Below, one piece after another: positions 17,056-24,157 of a DNA stretch of 29,940 nucleotides (the first letter of the stretch is position 1; the number at the start of each line of letters is the position of its first letter). This DNA comes from SG8-39 sp041558415 (GTDB lineage Bacteria > Pseudomonadota > Gammaproteobacteria > Burkholderiales > SG8-39). The stretch is taken from the NCBI GenBank assembly GCA_041558415.1, contig JBFFEY010000036.1, positions 1 through 29,940 of the forward strand. Reading direction: 5' to 3'. The position numbers and the translations under genes were made by a program. Below the pieces are notes generated by a model that was not told the DNA's origin, ran no database searches, and saw nothing but the letters and a program-made list of their open reading frames with translations.

Positions 17056-17511
17056 TCAGCGGCCGATCAGCGTGCAGTTGCGCTTCCAGAATTCGCGCGT
17101 TGCGGCGGACTGCTGAATGCCCTCGGAGGTGTAGGCATCGTTCGCTGCGAACACGTCCTCGAGCGCCGCGCGCAGCGCGGCTTCGAAGATGCGACCGAGC
17201 GCGAAATCGGGCGTCGGGCCGCGCACCAGCAACAGCATGCTGAACGGCGCGGCGCCGGGCATGTCCTCCTTCTTCGCGCTGCCCGCTTCCAGCGCGGTGA
17301 TGAACGCCTTGCCCTGCGCGTAGCCGTAGTCGAACAGGCGTTTCTGCTCGGCCATGTTGTTGGCCTTTTCCGCCAGCACCGAGCACTGGAAGGCGCTCCA
17401 GGCCGATTGCGCCATGATGACGTAGGGGTTGGCGCGCTCGGCCGCGGCCGGGCCCGCGAGCAGCGGCGCGGCGAAGAACAGGACAAACCTCAGAACGTCG
17501 ATGCTGCGCAT
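17056..17511 (-). CDS. Small secreted protein of unknown function
   Basis: A 151-residue protein from ATG 17511 (GAGGAG upstream); a longer in-frame start at 17571 lacks support. Residues 1-24 look like a Sec signal peptide (LRFVLFFAAPLLAGPAAA). The mature part is helical, with Cys43 and Cys146 (FQCSVLAEK; KRNCTLIGR) that could form a disulfide in the periplasm. It contains AEQKRLFDYGYAQGKAFITA and a repeated aromatic/alanine pattern but no motif I recognise. It lies between two paralogous substrate-binding protein genes on the same strand. Confidence 0.78.
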   Translation of the reverse strand: MRSIDVLRFVLFFAAPLLAGPAAAERANPYVIMAQSAWSAFQCSVLAEKANNMAEQKRLFDYGYAQGKAFITALEAGSAKKEDMPGAAPFSMLLLVRGPTPDFALGRIFEAALRAALEDVFAANDAYTSEGIQQSAATREFWKRNCTLIGR

Positions 17512-17605
17512 GTGGATCTCCTCTTGCCGGGCGTCGTTCAAGACGCTACGCGCTGGCCGGGATGTCCGCAAGACCCAGAATTGGCAACTTGCCCGACGTC
17601 GCGCG

Positions 17606-18598
17606 TCAGTCGATCACGCGATCGGCGCGCAGCAGTACCGACCGCGGGATCGTCAGGCCGAGCCGCTGTGCGGTGCTCGCGTTGATCACCAGCTCGACCC
17701 GCGTCGGCAGCTCGACCGGCAGCGCGTCCGGGCGTTCGCCTTGCAGCACGCGATGCACGTAGCGGGCCGCGCGGCGAAACATCGCCGGGATGTCCGGCGC
17801 ATAGCTCATCAGGCCGCCCGCCTCGGTGAGAAAGCTCCAGCCCGAGACCACGGGCACGCGATTGCGCAGCCCGAACTCGGCGATCGTGGTGCGGTTGCCC
17901 GCGACCATGCCGCCCTCGAACGCCGCGTACAGCACGTCGGGCCTTGCAACCGACAATCGCTCGAGCGCGCGCGCCAGGGCCTTGTCGGAGCGGAGCGGGA
18001 TCGACTCGGGCGCGAAGCCGAGCGCCTTGCTCGCGGCCACCGTTTCATCCGCTTCCTCGTGGGCGTTGGCATTGCGCGCGTCCCACACGATCGCCATGCT
18101 GCGCGCCTGCGGTACCAGTTCCTTTACGAGCTGAACGCGCTTCGCGGAGAGTTCGCTCGAGAGGAACGACACCCCGGTGACGTTGCCCCCGGGCCGCGCG
18201 AGCGAGGCGACTGCACCGACGCCCACCGGGTCGCCGAGCGCCAGCATGACGATCGGCACGCTGCGGGTGGCGCGCATCGCGCCCAGCGTCGCGCTCGTGC
18301 CCGAGGTGACGATCACGTCCACCTTGTCGTTCACCAGGTCGCGCGCGATGTCGTCCATGAATTCCGGTTCGTTCTCGGCCGAGCGATAGACGATCTCGAC
18401 GGTCTCGCCGGGCAGGTAGCCCAGCTCGCGCAAGCCGGCGAGAAAGGCCTGCCGTTCGCGCGAAGGCGGGTCGGTGACCGGCGACAGCAGCAGGTAGCCG
18501 ACGCGCGGCAGCCGCTTGCCCTGCGCGCGCACGTGGCGTGGCGCGGCGAGCAGTGCCCCCAGGGCCGCGAGGAACTGCCGGCGTCCGGTCATGCGCAT
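17606..18598 (-). CDS. ABC transporter substrate-binding protein (PF04392/TrpX-like), copy B
   Basis: A 330-residue periplasmic binding protein. The N-terminus has a twin-arginine-like signal (RRQFLAALGALLAA at 6-19, cleaved near VRA-QG). The mature protein begins LPRVGYLLLSP and contains DVIVTSGTSATLGAMRATRSVPIV; it ends IPRSVLLRADRVI, closely matching copy A, so the pair arose by duplication or share a family. No transporter ATPase or permease is adjacent. Ligand unknown. Copy A uses a Sec-type signal, so the two may differ in export route. Confidence 0.9.
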   Translation of the reverse strand: MRMTGRRQFLAALGALLAAPRHVRAQGKRLPRVGYLLLSPVTDPPSRERQAFLAGLRELGYLPGETVEIVYRSAENEPEFMDDIARDLVNDKVDVIVTSGTSATLGAMRATRSVPIVMLALGDPVGVGAVASLARPGGNVTGVSFLSSELSAKRVQLVKELVPQARSMAIVWDARNANAHEEADETVAASKALGFAPESIPLRSDKALARALERLSVARPDVLYAAFEGGMVAGNRTTIAEFGLRNRVPVVSGWSFLTEAGGLMSYAPDIPAMFRRAARYVHRVLQGERPDALPVELPTRVELVINASTAQRLGLTIPRSVLLRADRVID

Positions 18599-18736
18599 CG
18601 CATCCCTTTCGCGGGATGAGCAGAGCGCGAACTCTACGCCAATTCCGGCCGAAGGGAAGCCGGCGCGCGACTACACTGGCGGCTCGTCCTCTTTCTGAAA
18701 CCGGCGCACGCGCCGACTGCGTACTGCGGAGCGACC

Positions 18737-19195
18737 ATGCCCGAGCTGAAAACCGCCTACATCGGCGAACTGAAAATCGAAGTCACCGGCAGCTACCTGC
18801 TCGGCGATGCGCCGCTCGGCCGGCGCCGGCTCGACCGCCTCGACAAGGGCCACTTCAGGGGGCCGAAGATCGCGGCCGAGGTGGTGAGCGGCGGCATGGA
18901 CCTGCTGCTCGGCGGCGGCGACGGCGCGCTGCGCCCGGACGTGCGCCTCATCCTGAAGCTCGACGACGGCGAGACGCTGCTGGTGCAGTATCGCGGCGTG
19001 CGGCATGGGCCGCCGGAGGTGATGCAGCGGATCGCGCAGGGCGAAGCGGTGCCGCGCGATGCGTACTATCTGCGCACCGCCCTCGTGTTCGAAACCGGGT
19101 CGCAGAAATACGACTGGATGAACCGCGTGGTCGGCGTGGGCGTCGGGCGGCGCGAGCCGGGCGCGGCGATCTACGAGGTGTTCGAGGTTCTCTAG
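18737..19195 (+). CDS. DUF3237-family protein
   Basis: A 152-residue cytoplasmic protein that reads as a DUF3237 member: an N-terminal EITVTGSY-like strand region (KIEVTGSYLLGDAPLGRRR), a central RPDVRLILKLDDGETLLVQYRG, and a C-terminal FETGSQKYDWMNRVVGVGVG. Function is not known for the family. A TACACT hexamer at 18672-18677, about 60 bp upstream, is a -10 candidate that also occurs before the VOC gene at 10278. The gene converges with membrane peptide copy 2. Confidence 0.85.
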   Translation: MPELKTAYIGELKIEVTGSYLLGDAPLGRRRLDRLDKGHFRGPKIAAEVVSGGMDLLLGGGDGALRPDVRLILKLDDGETLLVQYRGVRHGPPEVMQRIAQGEAVPRDAYYLRTALVFETGSQKYDWMNRVVGVGVGRREPGAAIYEVFEVL

Positions 19196-19215
19196 CGCCC
19201 GCCGAAGCGCTGGAC

Positions 19216-19241
19216 AAAAAAGGGCCCCGCCGAAGCGGGGC
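19216..19241 (-). terminator. Intrinsic terminator of membrane peptide copy 2
   Basis: On the minus strand GCCCCGC-TTCG-GCGGGGC (19241-19224) forms a perfect 7-bp stem with a stable UUCG tetraloop, followed by CC and six T (19221-19216). This is a textbook Rho-independent terminator and ends the transcript of the 30-residue peptide about 72-97 nt after its stop codon. It may also act on the convergent DUF3237 transcript as a hairpin, but there is no T-run in that direction. Confidence 0.85.
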
Positions 19242-19312
19242 GAGGAGGAGGTCGGTTGGGAGACCTGCGGTGCGACCGACCCGTCGCTTGCGCGCCGGGC
19301 CGGGTGTTGCCC

Positions 19313-19405
19313 TTAAAAGATCGAGATGAGTGCAGCGAGGGCGACCATTACGGTCGGTGCCGTGGCGATGATCAGGGTCTGGATGATTTCGAGTGTGGCT
19401 TCCAT
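19313..19405 (-). CDS. Tiny hydrophobic membrane peptide (30 aa), copy 2
   Basis: A 31-codon minus-strand frame encoding a peptide with MEATLEIIQTLIIAT at the N-terminus and APTVMVALAALISIF at the C-terminus; one membrane helix is likely. GGAGG (19411-19415) lies 5 nt before the ATG. It is paralogous to copy 1 at 12673-12762, with one inserted residue in the middle. The transcript has its own intrinsic terminator at 19216-19241, so it is a monocistronic short mRNA of roughly 200 nt. The opposite strand is also open here, but the third-position substitution pattern and Shine-Dalgarno sites favour the minus strand. Candidate roles include a small membrane regulator, a subunit of a membrane complex, or a type I toxin-like peptide; none is shown. 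Confidence 0.8.
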   Translation of the reverse strand: MEATLEIIQTLIIATAPTVMVALAALISIF

Positions 19406-19429
19406 CGTTGCCTCCAATTTCGTTCAAGC

Positions 19430-19504
19430 GTGGCTACACGATAGGGCCCGAGGGCAGGGTGGCTCAGCGAACCACGACGCGAAAGCGGTGTGCGGTATTC
19501 ACAC
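19430..19504 (-). promoter_or_regulatory. Conserved promoter/operator of membrane peptide copy 2
   Basis: The blocks found before copy 1 recur in the same order. GTGTG-N7-CACAC (19488-19504) begins 83 bp from the start codon, exactly as in copy 1, and is flanked on the plus strand by TTTTT. GCTCAGCGA (19462-19470) begins 57 bp from the start, as in copy 1. TATCGT on the minus strand (19438-19443), within a 15-bp block matching copy 1 at 12 positions, is the -10 candidate. The shared half of the dyad reads TATTCACACTTTTT on the plus strand in both. The regulator is not identified; a Crp/Fnr-type dimer is one possibility. Confidence 0.6.
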
Positions 19505-19527
19505 TTTTTATTGCGGCGCAATAAAAA
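19505..19527. repeat. 23-bp perfect A+T-rich palindrome
   Basis: TTTTTATTGCG, a central G, and CGCAATAAAAA form an exact 11-bp inverted repeat directly abutting the dyad upstream of membrane peptide copy 2. It lies in an A+T-rich island (about 19495-19568) that stands out from the G+C-rich surroundings. It could be an operator, a bidirectional terminator or a small hairpin. Copy 1 has TTTTT then TGCG in the equivalent place but not the second arm. Confidence 0.6.
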
Positions 19528-19557
19528 ACTATGGGGATATCCCATTAACCCATTGAT

Positions 19558-19586
19558 AAAAAAGAATGCTCTAGGGACGGCTAGAG
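19558..19586 (-). terminator. Possible weak terminator of the cytochrome c gene
   Basis: On the minus strand, CTCTAG-CCGTCC-CTAGAG (19586-19569) forms a 6-bp stem and is followed after five bases by six T (19563-19558). It lies about 24 bp downstream of the diheme cytochrome stop codon. The stem is short and the T-run offset, so this is a tentative assignment. Confidence 0.4.
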
Positions 19587-19609
19587 GCCGCCGGGGGGCG
19601 GGGATACGG

Positions 19610-20278
19610 CTACCGGCCCTTGGCGGCGCGCCGCTCCGGCGCGCTGAGCATGTAGATCACCGCGTCGCGCAGCTCGGCGTCAGTCAGGTTGGCCTGCCCG
19701 CCGCGCGGCGGCATGGCGCCGTGGCCGCGGATCGCGGCGCGCACCATCGGGTCGATGCCGAGCCGCGTGCGCGGCAGCCACGCCGCGCGGTCGCCGATGC
19801 GCGGCGCATTGTCGAAGCCCGGCTCGTGGCACAACGCGCAGTACTGCTGGTACACCTGCCCGCCGCTGCGCGCGCTGCCGGGCCGCGGGTCGGGCGGCTC
19901 GCTCCAGTCGCCGCCCGAGGCGTTGACCATGTAGACGATGGCGCGCTCGATCTGCAGCCGCGTCAGGCTGGTGTTGCCGCCGTGCGGCGGCATGCCGCCG
20001 ACGCCCATGAGCGCGTTTTGCGTCAGGTCCTCGAGGCCCCTGGCGGCGCGCGTCGCCCAGGCGTCGCGGTCGCCGACGCGCGGCGCGCCTTCTTCGCCGC
20101 TGGCGTGGCAGCCCCAGCACACGGCGTCGTAGATGTCGACGCCGCGGAAGCCGGGCTGCTGCGCCCAAGCCGTGCCGCTCGCGAGGGCAAGCGCCGCCAG
20201 CGCGCCGAGCAGCGCGTGCCGCAGCGAGACGTTTGCGGCAACGCGTGTACGCGCTGCGCTTCGCAACCTGGCGGTCAT
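19610..20278 (-). CDS. Diheme cytochrome c (two c5-like domains)
   Basis: A 222-residue periplasmic electron carrier. A signal peptide spans about 1-39 (LLGALAALALASGTAWA before QQPG). Two heme-binding motifs are present, CWGCH (54-58) and CALCH (147-151), each followed by an axial Met in a cytochrome c5-like context: GGMPPHGG (Met96) and GAMPPRGG (Met189). The two halves are similar and look like an internal duplication. AAAGGAGG lies just before the ATG. An FNR-like site lies upstream. The gene follows, on the same strand, the flavoprotein/cNMP/GltD-ferredoxin operon with a 145-bp gap, so it may have its own promoter yet serve the same electron route. Confidence 0.93.
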   Translation of the reverse strand: MTARLRSAARTRVAANVSLRHALLGALAALALASGTAWAQQPGFRGVDIYDAVCWGCHASGEEGAPRVGDRDAWATRAARGLEDLTQNALMGVGGMPPHGGNTSLTRLQIERAIVYMVNASGGDWSEPPDPRPGSARSGGQVYQQYCALCHEPGFDNAPRIGDRAAWLPRTRLGIDPMVRAAIRGHGAMPPRGGQANLTDAELRDAVIYMLSAPERRAAKGR

Positions 20279-20342
20279 GACGCGCCTCCTTTGGGGACCC
20301 TTCGCGCGATCTGGTCCCCACTGACGGTGACGTTACGGCTTT

Positions 20343-20381
20343 TTTACACCCGGCAAAGCGCGCGGTTTTGACCTGGATTAA
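20343..20381 (-). promoter_or_regulatory. Candidate FNR/ANR-dependent promoter of the cytochrome c gene
   Basis: TTGAC-CTGG-ATTAA (20368-20381) matches the FNR/ANR consensus TTGAT-N4-ATCAA at 8 of 10 positions. On the minus strand TGTAAA (20348-20343) is a -10 candidate whose centre lies about 29 bp from the site's centre, near the roughly 31 bp expected for a class II FNR promoter (site near -41.5). The cytochrome start codon is about 60 bp further on. This would make the cytochrome oxygen-responsive; it is inference from sequence spacing. Confidence 0.45.
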
Positions 20382-20423
20382 CGGGGAATATACTCGCCCG
20401 GCACACGCGCGGCGACGGGATAT

Positions 20424-22079
20424 TCAGGGCGCCGCATCCATCGGCGACAGGAAGCCCGTCGGGCAGAGCTCGATGCACTTGCCGCAGCCCAGGCAGCGAT
20501 CCAGCGACAGCGCGAAATACGCACCCGGCTGCGCCTCGTCCAGGTGGACGAAGCCGCCGCCGTTGCAGTACATGAAGCAGTACTGGCAGCCGTGGCACTG
20601 GCCGCAGGAAAAGCAGCGCTCGGCCTCCTGCAGGAAAGCGTCTTCCGAAAGCGTATCGTGCACCTCGAGGTCCGGCTGCGCGATGCGCTCGGCGACCGGC
20701 TGCTCGGGCACTCGCGCGGGCGGCTGCGCGGGATAGAAGTCCGCTGCGACGTCGCGCGCCGGCGCGCGGCTGCGCGCGGCGGATCCGGGCGGCGTCGCCC
20801 CGGTCAGCAACGCGTGCACCGCCTCGGCCGCCTGGCGCCCCTGTGCGATCGCCATTCCGGCGATGCCGAGGCCGAGCATGTCGCCGCCGCTCCACACGCC
20901 TTCGCCGCGTGCGCCGGCGTCGCCCGCCGGGGCCTCGGTCTCGAACGGCTCGAGGCCGTTCCAGTCGACGCTCTGCGACACGGCGGCGATCACCAGCCGC
21001 GCCGGCACCGCGAAGGTCGCGCCCGGCACGGGAACCGGGCGACGCCGGCCGGATGCGTCCGCTTCGCCGAGCGCCATGCGCTGCACCATGACCGCGTTCG
21101 GGCCGATGGCGTCGCGCCGGATCGCGGTCGGCGCCACGAGGAATTCGATCGACACGCCCTCGGCGATCGCCGCGTCCACCTCGCTCGCGATGGCCGGCAT
21201 CTCGTCACGCGTGCGGCGATAGAGCAGCGACACGCTGGCGCCGCGGCGCCGCGCGGTGCGCGCCGCGTCGATCGCCGTGTTGCCGCCGCCGATCACCACC
21301 ACTTCGCTGAGCCGCGCGTAGCCCTCGCCGCGGTTGACGGCGTTCAGGAACTCGATGCCGCCGACCACGCCCGGGCCATCCTCGCCCGGCACGCCGAGGC
21401 GCGCCGCGCTGCCGGCGCCGATGCCGAGGAACAGCCGGTCGTGCCGCGCGCGCAGTTCCTCGACGCTCACGTCGCGGCCCACGGCCACGTTCAGCTGCAA
21501 GTCGACGCCGAGCGCGACGATGCGGTCGATCTCGGCCTGCAGGATGTCTTTTGGCAGGCGGAACGCCGGGATGCCGTAGCGCAGCATGCCGCCGGCCTGC
21601 TCGCGCCGCTCGTACAACGTGATGCGGTGGCCGCGGCGCGCGAGCTGGTAGGCGAACGACAGTCCCGCCGGTCCGGCGCCGACGACGCCGATCGACGCAC
21701 CCGCTGGCGCGCCCTCGACGCGCGACAGCGGCAGGTGGCACTGCAGCGCCCAGTCGCCGAGGAAGCGCTCCATGGCGTTGATGGCGACCGCGCCGTCCTT
21801 GGCGTCGCGGTTGCAAGCGGTCTCGCAGGGGTGCGGACAGATGCGGCCCAGCGTGGCGGGGAACGGGTTCGTCTCGGCGATCAGGCCCCAGGCGCGCGCG
21901 TAGGCCTGCGCATTGCTCAAACCGAGCTTGCCGCGCTGCGCGACGATGCCGATCCACTGGCGCACGTCGCCGCCGCTGGCGCAGCCCAGCATGCAGGGCG
22001 CCGGCGTGCTGCCCTGCGCCGGATGCACCAGCACGTCCTTCGCGCCGCGGGCGCCGGGCCTGTTTTTCAGCGTGCTCAT
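20424..22079 (-). CDS. GltD-like NAD(P)H-binding flavoprotein fused to a C-terminal ferredoxin domain
   Basis: A 551-residue predicted redox protein. The N-terminal [4Fe-4S] domain has Cys29, Cys33, Cys81, Cys85 and Cys89 (CMLGC; CPHPCETAC), as in the glutamate synthase small subunit and NfnB-type proteins. An FAD Rossmann motif GVVGAGPAGLS lies at 131-141 and an NAD(P)H motif VVIGGGNTAID at 261-271. After a Pro/Ala-rich linker (about 430-465) comes a Cys-dense ferredoxin: CFSCGQCHGCQYCFMYC (489-505) and CLGCGKCIELCP (529-540). It probably moves electrons between NAD(P)H and a ferredoxin or quinone partner. No large glutamate synthase subunit is nearby, so glutamate synthesis is unlikely. The start overlaps the stop of the cNMP-domain gene (ATGA). 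Confidence 0.88.
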   Translation of the reverse strand: MSTLKNRPGARGAKDVLVHPAQGSTPAPCMLGCASGGDVRQWIGIVAQRGKLGLSNAQAYARAWGLIAETNPFPATLGRICPHPCETACNRDAKDGAVAINAMERFLGDWALQCHLPLSRVEGAPAGASIGVVGAGPAGLSFAYQLARRGHRITLYERREQAGGMLRYGIPAFRLPKDILQAEIDRIVALGVDLQLNVAVGRDVSVEELRARHDRLFLGIGAGSAARLGVPGEDGPGVVGGIEFLNAVNRGEGYARLSEVVVIGGGNTAIDAARTARRRGASVSLLYRRTRDEMPAIASEVDAAIAEGVSIEFLVAPTAIRRDAIGPNAVMVQRMALGEADASGRRRPVPVPGATFAVPARLVIAAVSQSVDWNGLEPFETEAPAGDAGARGEGVWSGGDMLGLGIAGMAIAQGRQAAEAVHALLTGATPPGSAARSRAPARDVAADFYPAQPPARVPEQPVAERIAQPDLEVHDTLSEDAFLQEAERCFSCGQCHGCQYCFMYCNGGGFVHLDEAQPGAYFALSLDRCLGCGKCIELCPTGFLSPMDAAP

Positions 22080-22570
22080 GCGCTGCGCACCTTGCCGACC
22101 ACCGCGCTGCGCCGGTCGACGCCGGAGCGCCGCTCGTGGCCATGGCGTCGGTCGCGCCCGCTGCGGCGTTCCTGTTCGTGCGCGCGCGGCGCGGGCGGCG
22201 TTGTCTTCGCCTTCAGGGCGGCGACCTCCTCGGTCAGCAGGCGGATGCGGTGCGACATGACCTTCACCAGGTTGAAGGCGAGCGGCGGATCCTCCTGGAT
22301 GCGCCGCAGGAAGGTTTTCTTGTCGATCGACAGCACGCGCGCCTCGCCCAGCGCGCGTACCGTCGCCGAGCGCCGCTCGCGCTCGAAGATCGACATCTCG
22401 CCGAAAATCTCGCCTTCGCTCATCACCGCCAGGCGCACGGCGCCGTCGTGCTCCTCGCGCAGCACCTCGAGCTTGCCCGCCTGCACGACGTACATGCAGT
22501 TGCCTTCTTCGCCCTGGCGAACGACCAGTTCGCCGTTGGCGTAGCGCTTGCCCAGTGCGCCTTCGGTCAT
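22076..22570 (-). CDS. Cyclic-nucleotide-binding-domain protein with RRSGxDRR repeats
   Basis: A 164-residue protein consisting of a Crp-type cNMP-binding beta-roll (about 8-115) without a DNA-binding helix-turn-helix. The phosphate-binding cassette is well formed: GEIFGEMSIFERERRSATVRA (53-73), with the Arg-Ser-Ala-Thr needed for nucleotide phosphate contact. After the C-helix (VKVMSHRIRLLTEEVAALKAK) a basic tail carries ERRSGRDRR and ERRSGVDRR. It is wedged between the flavoprotein and GltD-ferredoxin genes with ATGA overlaps on both sides, so it is translated with them. It probably senses cAMP/cGMP or a related ligand and controls the neighbouring redox enzymes; this is inference. Confidence 0.87.
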   Translation of the reverse strand: MTEGALGKRYANGELVVRQGEEGNCMYVVQAGKLEVLREEHDGAVRLAVMSEGEIFGEMSIFERERRSATVRALGEARVLSIDKKTFLRRIQEDPPLAFNLVKVMSHRIRLLTEEVAALKAKTTPPAPRAHEQERRSGRDRRHGHERRSGVDRRSAVVGKVRSA

Positions 22571-23970
22571 GAAGCGTTCCTTTTGTGTTTGCCCGCGAGT
22601 GCCGCGGCGTTGCCGGCCACCAGGTTCCAGGTCAGGCTGGCGATGAACCCCGGGTGGCAGCTGCGCACCAGGACGTCCTGGTACGGTGCGCTGCCGGTGA
22701 ACACGTCCCACAGCACGCTGCTCATGTGATGGAACTTCTCGCGGTGCGCCTGCTCGCTCGCCGTCATGCGCAGCACCCCGCGGCGCAGCGGGCGCAGTTT
22801 CTGGATCAGGGTGGTCGAAAGAAAGACCAGCCGTGCGAGCGTGTTGTCCCAGTTCATCGCCCGGCAGGTCGGCCAGTAATGCGTCTCGAAGTCCTGCGCC
22901 GAGACACCGTGGAACGCCACCGTGCGCGCGGCCGCCTTGGCCATGCGGTACGCCGAGCCGATGCCGTCCTTGTACAGCCGCGCCACGCCGCAGTCGCCGA
23001 TCCATACCAGGCGGTCGGCGTAGGGCTGCGCAGGCGGGCGCACGTTGAGCCGCGGAAAGCAGTGGCAGGCCAGCGCGGGAACCTTGCCCTCGGGGAAGCA
23101 GCGCTGCACCTCCGGCGCGGCGAGGAAGGCATCCACCAGTTTTTCGTCGACGTCGTGGCCGAGCACGCACAGCGTGACGTAGTCGCCCTTGGGAATCAGC
23201 GCGGCGAATTCCAGCCGCGGCAGATCGAGCAGGAAGATGTGCATCGCGTCGCCGAGACTCGCCTGGATGGCGGCCTGGCCGAGGTGAAACTCGGAGATGA
23301 AGGTGGTGAGCGTGCCGGGAAAGTTGTACTGCGGTGCCGCTTCGCAGCCGTCCTCCAGCAGCCGGCTGTTGACGCCGGCGGCAAGCGCCACCAGGTCGTA
23401 GCCGGCGTGCTTGCCGCCGCCGTGCTCGAGCTCCGGCCGGTCCTCGTGCCAGCCGACACGCGTCACCAGGCTGCGGATCACGCGCACGCCCTTGGAGGCG
23501 GCGAGATCGAGCAGGTAGCGGTCGAAGCCGACGCGCAGCGAGCGTTCCGAGCCGCGCGGGCCGTTGCCGCGGAACACGCCGGCGATGCGCTTTTCCTCGC
23601 TCGGCGTGCGGATGCGCACGCTGCCCACGTCCATGTGCAGCATGTAGGCTTCGATGCCGCGCTCGACCACCTCGGTCGGCAGGTTGATGCCTTCGCTGGC
23701 GAGCAGCTGCACCAGCGATTCGGAGACGATGCCGCCGCAATGATTGCAGCCCGCCGGCCCGCGGTGCGTGAACAGCCGCGGTTCGTAGAGGTCGATCTCG
23801 AGTTCGAGCCCGGAGGACTCGGCGAGGCGCTGCAGGAAGTAGGCGAAGAAGGTGCCCGCCGGGCCGCCGCCGACCACGGCGACGCGCGAACCGTCTTCCA
23901 GTGCGAACTCGCTCGGCGCCGCCTTGACGAGGGAGGCGGCGATGTCATGCGTGCCGAGTTCGGTTGCCAT
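22567..23970 (-). CDS. FAD-dependent oxidoreductase (geranylgeranyl reductase/FixC-like)
   Basis: A 467-residue flavoprotein. The FAD dinucleotide motif GGGPAGT is at 34-40 and the second FAD contact IGDCGVARLYKDGIGSAY at 324-341. GPAGCNHCGG (71-80), with Cys75 and Cys78, resembles the conserved Cys/Gly region after the first Rossmann unit of geranylgeranyl-reductase-type flavoproteins (COG0644). The C-terminal 100 residues lack a ferredoxin domain. It is the first gene of the coupled operon with the cNMP-domain protein and the GltD-ferredoxin protein, so it may accept electrons from the latter. Substrate unknown; reduction of an isoprenoid or quinone electron transfer are possibilities. Confidence 0.85.
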   Translation of the reverse strand: MATELGTHDIAASLVKAAPSEFALEDGSRVAVVGGGPAGTFFAYFLQRLAESSGLELEIDLYEPRLFTHRGPAGCNHCGGIVSESLVQLLASEGINLPTEVVERGIEAYMLHMDVGSVRIRTPSEEKRIAGVFRGNGPRGSERSLRVGFDRYLLDLAASKGVRVIRSLVTRVGWHEDRPELEHGGGKHAGYDLVALAAGVNSRLLEDGCEAAPQYNFPGTLTTFISEFHLGQAAIQASLGDAMHIFLLDLPRLEFAALIPKGDYVTLCVLGHDVDEKLVDAFLAAPEVQRCFPEGKVPALACHCFPRLNVRPPAQPYADRLVWIGDCGVARLYKDGIGSAYRMAKAAARTVAFHGVSAQDFETHYWPTCRAMNWDNTLARLVFLSTTLIQKLRPLRRGVLRMTASEQAHREKFHHMSSVLWDVFTGSAPYQDVLVRSCHPGFIASLTWNLVAGNAAALAGKHKRNAS

Positions 23971-24157
23971 GGCCGTAATTCCGTTGCATCGCGACGGCCG
24001 GCCGGCGTTTATAGGGTGGGCTTCTTCCCACTGCGGCCTCGCGCCGCGCGCGGCTTCAGGGTAGACGGATCGATAAGGGTTCGCAAGCGGATTCGCCGCT
24101 GCAAAGATGAGACCGCTTCTCGTTTTGCGCGGCGTTCTCTTCCGGGCCTGCGGCGGA

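Noticed and set aside
15426..17243. Plus-strand open frame of 605 codons
   Set aside because: Antisense to the retropepsin-like and substrate-binding protein genes, both with intact family motifs; no Shine-Dalgarno or known domain.
20424..22079. Glutamate synthase small subunit (gltD)
   Set aside because: No gltB adjacent, and a C-terminal ferredoxin fusion absent from GltD; the context is a redox operon.
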